This document shows positions 19,101 to 27,624 of a stretch of 64,000 nt of DNA, one piece after another. Positions within the stretch are counted from its first letter, which is position 1. Every line of letters starts with the position of its first letter. Under the pieces are notes generated by a model. That model searched no databases. It saw nothing but the letters and a program-made list of their open reading frames with translations, and was not told where the DNA came from. The stretch is from Anaerobacillus alkalilacustris (lineage in GTDB: Bacteria > Bacillota > Bacilli > Bacillales > Anaerobacillaceae). The stretch is from positions 124,001 through 188,000 of the forward strand of contig NZ_MLQR01000027.1 in NCBI RefSeq assembly GCF_001866005.1, written 5' to 3'. A program made the translations under genes and the position numbers.

Positions 19101-19901
19101 TTATTCGACCACTTCAACAATTTTAAATTCATTTAGCATATGATCAAATCTCATACCATGGCCTTCAGCTGCTTCAAGGAAGAATTTTTGTTCGATAATA
19201 AAGCTACCTTCTTTTTCGTTTGAAACAATGTACACTTGAGTTACTGGACTATTCCATTCGTACCCATCAATCGCATGAATGAATAGGCCATCAACCGGCT
19301 CAGTGACGTTAGTAATTTCATCAACAGTAGCAAACGATTTTTTTAACTCAGAATGAATTTCATCTGCTAGTTGTTGTGGCGTCTTATCTTCTACTTGTCT
19401 GATTGACATTGATACTTCCGGATATCTTTCGTCTAATTCCTCTTTAAAGACAATTGTATCTACACCATTTTCTTTGACCATTTCATATCTTTCGGCATCT
19501 ATATAAATGATGTATCCAGTTTCCCCTTCTTCTAACACTACTTCTTTTTCTTCTGGCATACCTTCCATTTCTTCGACTACTTGTTTTTGTGGTGCAAAAT
19601 ATTCTCTAATATTATTAACAAAAGCCTGACCTGTATCTGTAGATGTTGCAAAAATCCCCAGTAACAACGCAGCCGCAACCGTACCTGTTACCCAACCTTT
19701 TGACTTCCTATTCTTTCTTACATTTTGTTCAGTTTTCATGTTGTTCTCCTCCATGTTAGTTATTTTATTTCTATTATTCTCTTCACTAAAATCGAGTTTC
19801 TTCTCAATGTTTTTCCAAATCTCAGCTTTCTGCTGAAGAGATTCATCTGTATTTTTTAGTAAGCTTTCTTTTATTTTTTTATCGACGTTTTTATCTTTCA
19901 T
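19101..19901 (-). CDS. probable membrane anti-sigma factor
   Basis: 266 residues: a hydrophilic, basic N-terminus (1-68), one membrane helix (about GWVTGTVAAALLLGIFA, residues 69-85) and a large extracytoplasmic domain rich in Glu. It starts directly after the stop of the ECF sigma gene, the standard arrangement for a cognate anti-sigma factor. The N-terminal part would hold the sigma factor at the membrane and the outer part would sense a signal. No zinc-binding HxxxCxxC motif is present, so it is not of the ZAS type. I do not recognise a specific named family, and the stress sensed is unknown. Confidence 0.7.
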   Translation of the reverse strand: MKDKNVDKKIKESLLKNTDESLQQKAEIWKNIEKKLDFSEENNRNKITNMEENNMKTEQNVRKNRKSKGWVTGTVAAALLLGIFATSTDTGQAFVNNIREYFAPQKQVVEEMEGMPEEKEVVLEEGETGYIIYIDAERYEMVKENGVDTIVFKEELDERYPEVSMSIRQVEDKTPQQLADEIHSELKKSFATVDEITNVTEPVDGLFIHAIDGYEWNSPVTQVYIVSNEKEGSFIIEQKFFLEAAEGHGMRFDHMLNEFKIVEVVE

Positions 19902-20429
19902 TTAGTTCGCCTCCTTCTTGGCTTCTAAAAACTGTTTCAGTTTTTGTCTTCCTTTAAACAATCTTGATTTAATTGTGTTCACGTTTTCCTCTAATATATT
20001 TGCGATTTCTTGTTCTTTAAATCCATTTAAATACTTTAAAACAATCGGTATTCGGTTGTGTGGTTCAAGTCCTTTAATGGCATCGTATAAATCTTCGTAT
20101 TCAACGAAGTCATGATCTGTTTGCGTTTGTTCACGTTCAATAATTTCAGCTACACTAACTACCTTTGAGTTCTTTTTCAAAATTCGATTACATTCATTTA
20201 TTAAAATTTTATAAAACCATGGTTTAAACGGTCGGTCTCCCTCATATAAGTGGATATTTTGATAAACACGGATAAAGGTTTCTTGGACTGCATCACCAGC
20301 GTAGGTTGCTTGACGGTTCATGACGATCGTTGCTACGCGAATCGCATAATCGAAATATTTGTCATATAAATCTTTAAAGGCAGTTTGGTTGCCACTTTGT
20401 ATTTCTTTAATCAATTCTTGTTCACTCAT
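19902..20429 (-). CDS. ECF-type RNA polymerase sigma factor
   Basis: 175 residues, the size of extracytoplasmic-function sigma factors. Region 2 includes YDKYFDYAIRVA, the -10 recognition segment around QETFIRVYQNI, and PWFYKILINECNRIL. Region 4 has the helix-turn-helix GFKEQEIANILEENVNTIKSRL for the -35 element. It is the first gene of a two-gene unit with the downstream membrane protein; stop and start are adjacent. Such units are usually autoregulated, but I could not identify a convincing ECF promoter in the 230 bp upstream. It is not clearly SigW, SigX or SigM by sequence. Confidence 0.9.
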   Translation of the reverse strand: MSEQELIKEIQSGNQTAFKDLYDKYFDYAIRVATIVMNRQATYAGDAVQETFIRVYQNIHLYEGDRPFKPWFYKILINECNRILKKNSKVVSVAEIIEREQTQTDHDFVEYEDLYDAIKGLEPHNRIPIVLKYLNGFKEQEIANILEENVNTIKSRLFKGRQKLKQFLEAKKEAN

Positions 20430-20631
20430 TCTTTCGACTCCTTTCTGTATTTTGTTTTAACCAACACTTATAAAACTTTCTGAGACGGACAGCATAGGTA
20501 AGTCTTGACTGTACTTAAATCATCAATCATGTTAACTTTGTTCTTTCACTTTATATACCCACACATTTATAGAAAAGTTTTTAAAAACCAAAAATAATTT
20601 TATCCAAAATTACCCTCTTAAAGTTTCTCAA

Positions 20632-20668
20632 AATAAAAAGGACTATTACATTTTTTGTAATTAGTCCT
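20632..20668 (-). terminator. terminator overlapping the dagK stop codon
   Basis: On the minus strand AGGACTAATTACA pairs with TGTAATAGTCCT and is followed by TTTTTATTTT. The stem begins inside the last codons of dagK and includes its TAA. Confidence 0.8.
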
Positions 20669-21581
20669 CAAGTTCTTCGTATTTTCGAAAGCGTTTTTCT
20701 GGTACGAAAAGTTGAAAGTGATGCCTTAAGTTAACAAACTCTCCTGGTAGTGTGCCACCATATTCTCCATCTAAATTTAGATGAACTACTTCTTCTGCCA
20801 CATAAACTTTAATTCTATTTGCTTGTACATAGACGACGGATGGGTCATTAATGTGTTCACCACGAACAGCATTACTCACCAATCGAACGAAGTCTGCTAA
20901 AGTTGTTTTTTTCAAAATGATTAAGTCAAACATCCCATCATTTAATGATGCTTTAGGTGCAAGCTTTTCGAAACCACCTACTGAGTTTGTATTGGAAACG
21001 AGAAACAACATAATCTCGTCCTCAAAAAGTTTACCATCGTACTCAATTCGAGCTTTAACCGGATGAATTTTCGGAAGCTTTTCAATTCCTTTTGCATAAT
21101 ACGCAAGTTGACCAATCATCGTCTTTAGCTTACTAGGTACTTCATACGTTAATTCGGTTAGTGTACCACCGCCAGCGATGTTAATAAAATAATGGTCACC
21201 TACTTTACCAATATCAATCGGCATTTCAAAACCTTCGCAAATCACATCACACGCTGCTTCTATCGATTTCGGTACTTCAATCGCTCTAGCAAAATCATTC
21301 GTTGTTCCTGCAGGAATAATTCCTAACTTAGGTCGGTACGACAATTCAGCTAAACCGTTAATCACTTCATTAAGTGTGCCATCTCCACCTGCTGCAATAA
21401 CTAGATCAAATTTTCGCTCAGCAGCCAATTTCGCAGCTTTTGTTGCACAACCAGGACCCGTAGTAGCATGAGCCGACGCTTCATAACCTACTTTTTCAAG
21501 TCTCTCTAATATATACGGCAATTGTCGTTTTACTTGTTCTCTACCTGCAGACGGATTATAAATTAAACGTGCCCGTTTCAT
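20661..21581 (-). CDS. dagK: diacylglycerol kinase
   Basis: Soluble DagK-family lipid kinase that phosphorylates diacylglycerol released by lipoteichoic acid synthesis, returning it to the phospholipid pool. About 306 residues. The nucleotide motif AAGGDGTLNEV is near residue 60-70, with IPAGTTNDFARA after it, then NIAGGGTLTEL. The C-terminal beta domain ends with LNLDGEYGG. The start is placed at 21581 (MKRARLIYNPSAG), behind AAAGGGGACTG; the frame is open 14 codons further, without a ribosome site. The neighbour rlmCD is also its neighbour in B. subtilis. Confidence 0.93.
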   Translation of the reverse strand: MKRARLIYNPSAGREQVKRQLPYILERLEKVGYEASAHATTGPGCATKAAKLAAERKFDLVIAAGGDGTLNEVINGLAELSYRPKLGIIPAGTTNDFARAIEVPKSIEAACDVICEGFEMPIDIGKVGDHYFINIAGGGTLTELTYEVPSKLKTMIGQLAYYAKGIEKLPKIHPVKARIEYDGKLFEDEIMLFLVSNTNSVGGFEKLAPKASLNDGMFDLIILKKTTLADFVRLVSNAVRGEHINDPSVVYVQANRIKVYVAEEVVHLNLDGEYGGTLPGEFVNLRHHFQLFVPEKRFRKYEELED

Positions 21582-21730
21582 AAACAGTCCCCTTTTATTT
21601 ATATCAAATAGTAAATCCATCATTTAACATTACGATTTCATTTTAACCTATATACGTAAATATTAAAAGCGACAGTATAGAACTACTTGAGTTACTTTCC
21701 TATTAACTTAAATCCCCATTTGTAATTACG

Positions 21731-21825
21731 CAAAAAAACTATCCCACTAACTGTACCATTACCTCAAACCGCAAATGAAACTGCAGTTAAAGTAATACGT
21801 ACTTGATAGTTCGGGATAGTCTCTT
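21731..21825 (-). terminator. long-hairpin terminator of the ectoine operon
   Basis: ACTATCCC and GGGATAGT close a long imperfect stem whose inner arms also pair (GTAC with GTAC, GTATTAC with GTAATG). On the minus strand it is followed by TTTTTTT, 30-120 nt beyond the ehuA stop. Confidence 0.5.
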
Positions 21826-21853
21826 CTATAGGATACGAAAATACTACGTGACA

Positions 21854-22708
21854 TTAATGATCACTAGTTTGACATGTACATTGGGAATGGAAACGACTAA
21901 GAAAATCTTTTGTGCGTTGCTCTTTTGGCTTTTTGAACAGTTGTTTCGGTGGTCCTTGTTCAACAATGCGTCCGTCTGCCATGAACACTACACGGTCTGC
22001 AATATCACGGGCAAAATCCATTTCATGTGTAATTAGTAACATTGCCATTTCCCCTTCATTGGCAATATCACGAATGACTTGTAACACTTCTCCAACTAAT
22101 TCTGGGTCTAATGCTGAAGTTACTTCGTCAAATAACATAATTTTTGGTTTCATAACGAGTGCCCTTGCAATAGCAACCCGTTGCTGCTGCCCACCTGACA
22201 ATTGTAGCGGATAAGCATCTAATTTTGAATCTAAACCAACTTTTGTTAGCATTTCAATCGCATTTGCTTTCGCTTCTTCTTTAGGAATTTTTAACACATG
22301 TACTTGAGCTTCCATAACATTACGTAAAATCGTCATGTGTGGAAACAAATTATATTGTTGAAAAACCATACCAATTTTCCCGCGAACCTTTTGGAAGTGC
22401 TTTTCATCTGCTGGAACTAGCTTTCCTTTTACTTCTTTATGCCATAATTGTTCACCTTCTACCTCGATTGTACCTGCTGAGGGATTTTCAAGTGTCATCA
22501 ACATTCTTGCTAGGGTCGTTTTACCAGATCCACTAGGACCAATAATCGCAACCTTCTCCCCAGGATAGATATTAAAATCAATATTTTTTAAGATTTCAAC
22601 ATCACCAAACGATTTACAAATATCCCGATATTTAACAATCGGTGTTCCTAATAACGGCTCTTCTACACCTGTTTCTTCAAAATGACGAATGGATAATAGT
22701 TGACTCAT
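21854..22708 (-). CDS. ehuA: ectoine/hydroxyectoine ABC transporter, ATP-binding protein
   Basis: Cytoplasmic ATPase of a polar-amino-acid-type importer. Walker A is GPSGSGKTT, the signature is LSGGQQQRVAIARAL and Walker B is IMLFDEVTSALDPE, followed by the switch His in LLITHEMDFA. The start at 22708 (MSQLLSIRH) has AAAGGGG in front; the longer frame from 22789 would run into the preceding gene. About 284 residues. It is the last gene of the operon. The ectoine assignment rests on its binding protein and the catabolic genes rather than on the ATPase itself. Confidence 0.88.
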   Translation of the reverse strand: MSQLLSIRHFEETGVEEPLLGTPIVKYRDICKSFGDVEILKNIDFNIYPGEKVAIIGPSGSGKTTLARMLMTLENPSAGTIEVEGEQLWHKEVKGKLVPADEKHFQKVRGKIGMVFQQYNLFPHMTILRNVMEAQVHVLKIPKEEAKANAIEMLTKVGLDSKLDAYPLQLSGGQQQRVAIARALVMKPKIMLFDEVTSALDPELVGEVLQVIRDIANEGEMAMLLITHEMDFARDIADRVVFMADGRIVEQGPPKQLFKKPKEQRTKDFLSRFHSQCTCQTSDH

Positions 22709-22745
22709 ATATATATCGACCCCTTTACTTATTTTTTGAAAAAAC

Positions 22746-23417
22746 TTATGAAATGACTCGCCCAAATCGTTGATTCGTTTTTTTCTCAAGATACCGAATA
22801 GCTAAAGAAGCAGGGTAACTTAGTAATAAAAACAAAATACCGACAATTGTAAATGCTTCTAAATATCGAAATGAACTAGAACCTATCATTTTAGCCATTT
22901 GCATCATTTCAACTAACGTAATTGCTGATAATAAAGGTGTTTCTTTAAACATGACAATAAAGTAATTTCCTAGCATCGGAATGATTGGGGGAACAGCTTG
23001 AGGTAAAATAATTCTAGTAAACATTTTAACCTTTGAAAAATTTAAAGCTGCACTTGCTTCCCATTGACCTTTAGGAATGGCATCTAATCCCGAGCGATAA
23101 ACCTCGGCTAAGTACGTACTATAATGCAAACCTAACCCTAAAACACCGGCACTAAAAGGTGATAACGCAATACCAACACTAGGTAATACGTAAAAGATAA
23201 AAAATAACTGAACTAACAATGGTGTACTGCGAACAAATTCGACGATACAAGTAACAACGATTACGAGCGGTTTAAATGATGATCTTTTAGCGATCGCCCA
23301 AACTAAACCTAGAATTGCCGCGATAAAAAACCCGACTATCGTTGCTGCAATTGTAATTCCCATTGCCTTAAGTAATTGCGGCATAATTGATACAGCAAAT
23401 TCCCAATCCCACATCAT
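22746..23417 (-). CDS. ehuD: ectoine/hydroxyectoine ABC transporter, permease
   Basis: 223 residues with about five membrane helices and the HisM-type permease family features: VEFVRSTPLLVQLFFIFY early, and the ATPase-contact EAA-like loop EASAALNFSKVKMFTRIILPQA in the middle. It starts on the base after the ehuC stop, with GGGAGGG inside ehuC, so the two permeases are translationally coupled. It pairs with ehuC to form the membrane channel. Confidence 0.87.
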   Translation of the reverse strand: MMWDWEFAVSIMPQLLKAMGITIAATIVGFFIAAILGLVWAIAKRSSFKPLVIVVTCIVEFVRSTPLLVQLFFIFYVLPSVGIALSPFSAGVLGLGLHYSTYLAEVYRSGLDAIPKGQWEASAALNFSKVKMFTRIILPQAVPPIIPMLGNYFIVMFKETPLLSAITLVEMMQMAKMIGSSSFRYLEAFTIVGILFLLLSYPASLAIRYLEKKTNQRFGRVIS

Positions 23418-24065
23418 CTAGACCCTCCCTACTGATATTTTTTTCTCAAACCAACGAACTCCTAAAGTAATTGGATAAGCAATGATAAAGTAGAACACGA
23501 GTAACATCGTGAAAATCTCAATTGTTTGCATCGTTGCAGTTCGTAAGGCCATCGCTTGGAACGTTAAATCTGATAAAGTAACGAGTGATACTAAAGCTGT
23601 TCCTTTTAATAATTCAATTAATAAATTTCCAAAGGTTGGAACCATTAAGAGCAAAGCTTGAGGTAAAATTACATATCTCATTCGTTGAAAAGGGGTCATA
23701 TTAAGAGCAATTGTTGCTTCCGTTTGTCCTTTTGAAACAGATAAAATTGAGCTTCTTACAACTTCTGCACCATAAGCACCGTAATTAAGTCCAAGCGCTA
23801 AAACCCCTGCTGTCATCGCAGCTAAACTAATTCCCAATACCGGTAATGCAAAATATAGCCAAAATAATTGTATGAGTAATGAAGTTCCTCTGAAAAACTC
23901 GATATATACACTTGCAAAAAATCGTACAATTTTAGATTTCGATAATTTCATAAAGCCGAACAAAAACGATAGAATAAACGCTAGAATAGTAGAATAAAAC
24001 ATCACTTGTAACGTTACACTAGCACCACTTAAAAGTGGTTTAATAAAATCTGTCATAGAGTACAT
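23418..24065 (-). CDS. ehuC: ectoine/hydroxyectoine ABC transporter, permease
   Basis: About 215 residues, five membrane helices, same family as its neighbour: IEFFRGTSLLIQLFWLYFAL and the contact loop EATIALNMTPFQRMRYVILP. The start at 24065 (MYSMTDFIKP) is preferred because GAGGGAT lies seven bases upstream; a GTG at 24080 overlaps that site. A 127-bp gap with a hairpin separates it from the binding-protein gene upstream, which may keep permease expression below that of the binding protein. Confidence 0.87.
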   Translation of the reverse strand: MYSMTDFIKPLLSGASVTLQVMFYSTILAFILSFLFGFMKLSKSKIVRFFASVYIEFFRGTSLLIQLFWLYFALPVLGISLAAMTAGVLALGLNYGAYGAEVVRSSILSVSKGQTEATIALNMTPFQRMRYVILPQALLLMVPTFGNLLIELLKGTALVSLVTLSDLTFQAMALRTATMQTIEIFTMLLVFYFIIAYPITLGVRWFEKKISVGRV

Positions 24066-24146
24066 AGTTTGATCCCTCACTTTCTTTCATTTCAAAGGTA
24101 ACAGTGTTAAACCTTTATACTTTATTCTACTTTTCTATATAGGTCA

Positions 24147-24162
24147 GGTGATGCCTGTCACC
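24147..24162 (-). other. hairpin between ehuB and ehuC
   Basis: GGTGA-TGCCTG-TCACC without a U-tract. Such intergenic hairpins often stabilise the upstream transcript or lower downstream expression, which would suit the excess of binding protein over permease. Confidence 0.4.
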
Positions 24163-24192
24163 ACCCGACGATTAATAGATTTTATCGAAAAT

Positions 24193-25062
24193 TTATTTTG
24201 TTAAAGAATCTACAGTAGCATCACCTGGAAGTTCTTGCTCGGTAAAGCCGAATTGTTCTAAAATTTCTAGTAGTTCTCCTGATTCTTTAAGTTTCTCAAG
24301 CTCTGCATTAAAGACGTCAACAAAATCTGTTTCACCTTTACGGAATGCTGTTGCACCGTATCCACGAACATTTACTCCATCGATGACAGGTTGAACAAAA
24401 TCCATCACTCGTTCAACTCGATCATTATTCGCTGCATCCAAAACAGCTTGTAATGATGGCCCTGTCATAGCTATGACATCAACTCGACCAGCGATAAGTG
24501 CGTCTAGGGCACTTGGATTATCAGGAACGATATGAATTTGACTTTCTTTCACACCTACACTAGTTAAATAATTAAATTGAATGGCACCACCCATAACAGC
24601 AACTTTAACGTCACTATTATTTACGATATCCTCGTAGCTTTTTATATTTATTGGGTTTCCTGCTACAACAGCAATTCCTTCACCAATGCTATACTCAGGG
24701 TTAGCAAAGTCAACTTCCTTGGCACGATCAGCAGTAATGTACATACCAGCGGTAATCATGTCAAAACGGTTAGCCTTTAAACCTGGAATAAGAGAACCAA
24801 ACTCTGTGAGGACTCCGTTCATTTCTTCAATCCCTAATCTTTGTAAGATTACTCGGGCAATTTCCACTGCTTCACCCGTTAACTTTCCATCTGGTGTCGC
24901 ATACGCGTACGGTGCTTCATTTGCAAAACCTACCGTGACAAAGCCTTCTCTTTTTACTTTTTCAAAGGTTGTTTCTTGTGTCGCTGCTTCTTCTGAAGAT
25001 CCACATCCTAGTAAACTTACAAGTGAGATTGCTACTACTATCGACAGTAACCATTTCTTCAT
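24193..25062 (-). CDS. ehuB: ectoine/hydroxyectoine-binding lipoprotein
   Basis: 289 residues with a lipoprotein signal (lipobox SLLGC, Cys20) and a family 3 solute-binding domain. The segments GFANEAPYAYATPDGKLTGE, LTEFGSLIPGLKANRFDMI and AGMYITADRAKEVDF correspond closely to what I recall of EhuB from Sinorhizobium, the ectoine/hydroxyectoine receptor. This is the main transport-side reason for calling the cluster an ectoine system. It has a strong AAAGGGG ribosome site and lies 24 bp after the aldehyde dehydrogenase gene. Confidence 0.88.
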   Translation of the reverse strand: MKKWLLSIVVAISLVSLLGCGSSEEAATQETTFEKVKREGFVTVGFANEAPYAYATPDGKLTGEAVEIARVILQRLGIEEMNGVLTEFGSLIPGLKANRFDMITAGMYITADRAKEVDFANPEYSIGEGIAVVAGNPINIKSYEDIVNNSDVKVAVMGGAIQFNYLTSVGVKESQIHIVPDNPSALDALIAGRVDVIAMTGPSLQAVLDAANNDRVERVMDFVQPVIDGVNVRGYGATAFRKGETDFVDVFNAELEKLKESGELLEILEQFGFTEQELPGDATVDSLTK

Positions 25063-25086
25063 TTTTCATTTCCCCTTTACATCTTG

Positions 25087-26532
25087 TTATGAATATTTCG
25101 AAAGTTTAAAGCAGACAACCTTTGGTTCCGTCATTTCATGGACAGAAAATTGCACTCCTTCTCGACCAAGTCCTGACTGCTTTACCCCTCCAAAAGGCAT
25201 CGCATCAATGCGGTAATCACTACTATCATTAATCATAATGCCGCCAACATCCATCGACTTGATGGCACGAAATGCTTGATTTATATCATTCGTAAAAATT
25301 CCTGCTTGCAGACCATATTGAACGGCGTTTGATTTTTCAATCGCTTCATCTAATTCTTTGACACAGTCTAAAAGAACAACTGGTCCAAAAATTTCTTCGC
25401 GTGTGATTTCACTTTCTGCTGGAACATTTGTCAAAACAGTTGGCATATAATAAGCACTAAACCTCTCTCCACCACATAAGCACGTTGCACCAAGTTTTCG
25501 TGCATCATTTACTAGCCTTTCAACTCGTATCGCTTCTTTTTCAGTAATGAGAGGCCCCATATCCGTTTCTTCCAAAAGTTTATCTCCGACTCGGTATTGT
25601 TTCGTACGAGCAACAAGCTGATTTGTAAATGTTTCATATATCCCTTCTTGTATATAGACACGCTGAACACCTAAACAGTTTTGGCCAGCTGCCCAAAACG
25701 AACCAGACGTAATCGCTTCAACCGCATCTTCCAAATTTGCATCTTCAAGAACGATACAAGGTGAATTAGAGCCGAGTTCCATACCCAGTTTCTTTAATCC
25801 TGCTTTTTTGGCGATCGCCTCACCTGCGTTTACTCCACCTGTAAAAGAAATCATCCGAACAGCCGGGTGGGTGACAAGTTCGTCACCGATTTCTGAAGCA
25901 TTACCAGTAATTACCGACAGTACTTTCTTTGGAAGTCCCGCTTCCATAAACGCTTCGGCTAACAGAAAAGCACTTAACGGTGTCACTGTCGCTGGTTTAA
26001 CGATCACCGCATTCCCACCAGCAATTGCTGGCCCTATTTTATGAGCAACTAGATTTAGGGGGTCGTTGAATGGCGTGATTGCAACAATTAAGCCAATTGG
26101 AAATCGGTAATAATAGCCAACTCGATCTTCACTGCCTGGCATTTGATCAAATGAAATTGTTTCTCCGTGAAGTCGTCTTGCTTCTTCTGCACTTAAACGA
26201 ATCGTTTGAATGCAACGCGATACTTCTTTTCTTGCTTCACGAATCGTTTTGCTTCCTTCTTTAGCAATCGTATCAGCAAAAAGGTCATGCCTTTTTTCAA
26301 TCCAATTAGCAGCTTTTGTTAAAATTGAGATTCTTTCATGTGTCGATAAACTGGCAGCTATTTTTGTACCTTCTATCCCAATTTCAATCGCCCTTTTCAC
26401 ATCTTCTACACTTGCAGCCGGTACTTTCGCAATCACCTCAGCGTTTTTTGGATCGATTACGTCAATCGTTCTCTCACTTGTCACCCATTCCCCGCCAAGA
26501 AGCATACTTTGCATGACCATTGTACTTGTCAT
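25087..26532 (-). CDS. doeC: NAD(P)-dependent aldehyde dehydrogenase, probable aspartate-semialdehyde dehydrogenase of ectoine catabolism (DoeC-like)
   Basis: 481-residue aldehyde dehydrogenase with catalytic Cys286 in AAGQNCLGVQ, general-base Glu252 in LGMELGSNSP, and the cofactor motif ISFTGGVNAGE. In known ectoine degradation the last step oxidises L-aspartate 4-semialdehyde to L-aspartate by an enzyme of this family (DoeC). Its place between the transporter and the other catabolic genes fits that role. The family also includes succinate- and other semialdehyde dehydrogenases, so the exact substrate is inferred from context. Confidence 0.8.
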   Translation of the reverse strand: MTSTMVMQSMLLGGEWVTSERTIDVIDPKNAEVIAKVPAASVEDVKRAIEIGIEGTKIAASLSTHERISILTKAANWIEKRHDLFADTIAKEGSKTIREARKEVSRCIQTIRLSAEEARRLHGETISFDQMPGSEDRVGYYYRFPIGLIVAITPFNDPLNLVAHKIGPAIAGGNAVIVKPATVTPLSAFLLAEAFMEAGLPKKVLSVITGNASEIGDELVTHPAVRMISFTGGVNAGEAIAKKAGLKKLGMELGSNSPCIVLEDANLEDAVEAITSGSFWAAGQNCLGVQRVYIQEGIYETFTNQLVARTKQYRVGDKLLEETDMGPLITEKEAIRVERLVNDARKLGATCLCGGERFSAYYMPTVLTNVPAESEITREEIFGPVVLLDCVKELDEAIEKSNAVQYGLQAGIFTNDINQAFRAIKSMDVGGIMINDSSDYRIDAMPFGGVKQSGLGREGVQFSVHEMTEPKVVCFKLSKYS

Positions 26533-26555
26533 AATCGCCCACCTTTCTTTCCTTA

Positions 26556-27602
26556 TTAAACTTTTTGATAGACTTGTTCAACGTTAAGTAAATCGATTAA
26601 TATCGAAAAAGCTGTTTCTACTTTTCCAGCACCAGCGCCTTGAAGAGTAACTGGTCCTATCAAATCACACTCATAAGTAATTGCGTTCGTTGCACCACTT
26701 ACGCCTGCAAGGGAATCTTTTAAAGAAATCATTTCAGGACCTACCGAAGCATAGCATTTTCCACCTTCTTGCTTAACTTGAGCAATTAACTTCCAGCGCT
26801 TCCCTTCTACATTTGCAAGTTCTATGTCAGCTTCCGTGAGATGAGATATTCCTCTTCTTTTAACTTCTTCTGTTTTTAATGGGTAACCCATAATCACATT
26901 CGCCAAAATGACAATTTTGTATAATGCATCAAAACCTTCGACGTCACTTGTCGGATCGGCTTCAGCATATCCTAACTGTTGTGCTTCTTTTAATGATTCA
27001 TCATAAGAAAGACCTTCTTCCATGCGAGTGAGCATATAATTGGTCGTTCCATTTAAAATCCCTTTGATTGCTGATATTTCATTTCCAGCTAAAGATGTCA
27101 TCGGCATTCGTAACGCTGGTGTTCCACTCATCACTGAACCTTCAAAACCCCAGAAAACACCTTGTTTTTTCGCTAATATTTGTAATTCTTCGTAGGCTAG
27201 AGCTACTGGTCCTTTGTTACTCATTATGACATTTTTTTGATTTTCAAAAGCAAATTTACAATGATCAATCGCCGGCTGCCCCGTCAAAACATCTGTAAAA
27301 GTCACTTCGATAATCGTATCGGCATTTGTCTTTTCAATCGTTTCAAAGCTATTCAAACCCCGGATTAATCCAGGTTGTTCGGGATAAGCATGTAACGAGC
27401 CTGTTTCATTGATAACTTTGACTACGTCCTCAATTGACAGTCCATCTGGATGATAAAGAGCTCCTTTGAATAAATCACTAATCGCAACAATCGAAATGTC
27501 TTTGCCATACTTTTCTTGTAATAGGTCTTTTTTTTGTAAAATAACTTCTGCAAATCCTTGGCCAACAACACCAAATCCAAGTATTGCTACACGATGTGTC
27601 AA
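26556..27602 (-). CDS. homoserine dehydrogenase-like oxidoreductase
   Basis: About 348 residues. An N-terminal Rossmann fold (VAILGFGVVGQGF) is followed by the homoserine dehydrogenase catalytic segment (GILNGTTNYMLTRM and EADPTSDVEGFDALYKI). It lacks the C-terminal ACT domain of the biosynthetic enzyme, so it should not be threonine-inhibited. The reaction interconverts aspartate semialdehyde and homoserine, so it touches the same intermediate as the aldehyde dehydrogenase. The TTG start at 27602 is supported by AAAGGTAGGGG; the longer frame overlaps the preceding gene. I know of no homoserine dehydrogenase in the classical proteobacterial ectoine clusters. Confidence 0.85.
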   Translation of the reverse strand: MTHRVAILGFGVVGQGFAEVILQKKDLLQEKYGKDISIVAISDLFKGALYHPDGLSIEDVVKVINETGSLHAYPEQPGLIRGLNSFETIEKTNADTIIEVTFTDVLTGQPAIDHCKFAFENQKNVIMSNKGPVALAYEELQILAKKQGVFWGFEGSVMSGTPALRMPMTSLAGNEISAIKGILNGTTNYMLTRMEEGLSYDESLKEAQQLGYAEADPTSDVEGFDALYKIVILANVIMGYPLKTEEVKRRGISHLTEADIELANVEGKRWKLIAQVKQEGGKCYASVGPEMISLKDSLAGVSGATNAITYECDLIGPVTLQGAGAGKVETAFSILIDLLNVEQVYQKV

Positions 27603-27624
27603 CGTACAATCCCCTACCTTTCTA

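Noticed and set aside
18890-19132. Open frame across repeat copy B
   Set aside because: It spans the repeat, a terminator and the end of the anti-sigma gene, with no ribosome site.
24577-26587. Plus-strand frames opposite ehuB and the aldehyde dehydrogenase, the longest 176 codons
   Set aside because: Antisense shadows without initiation signals.
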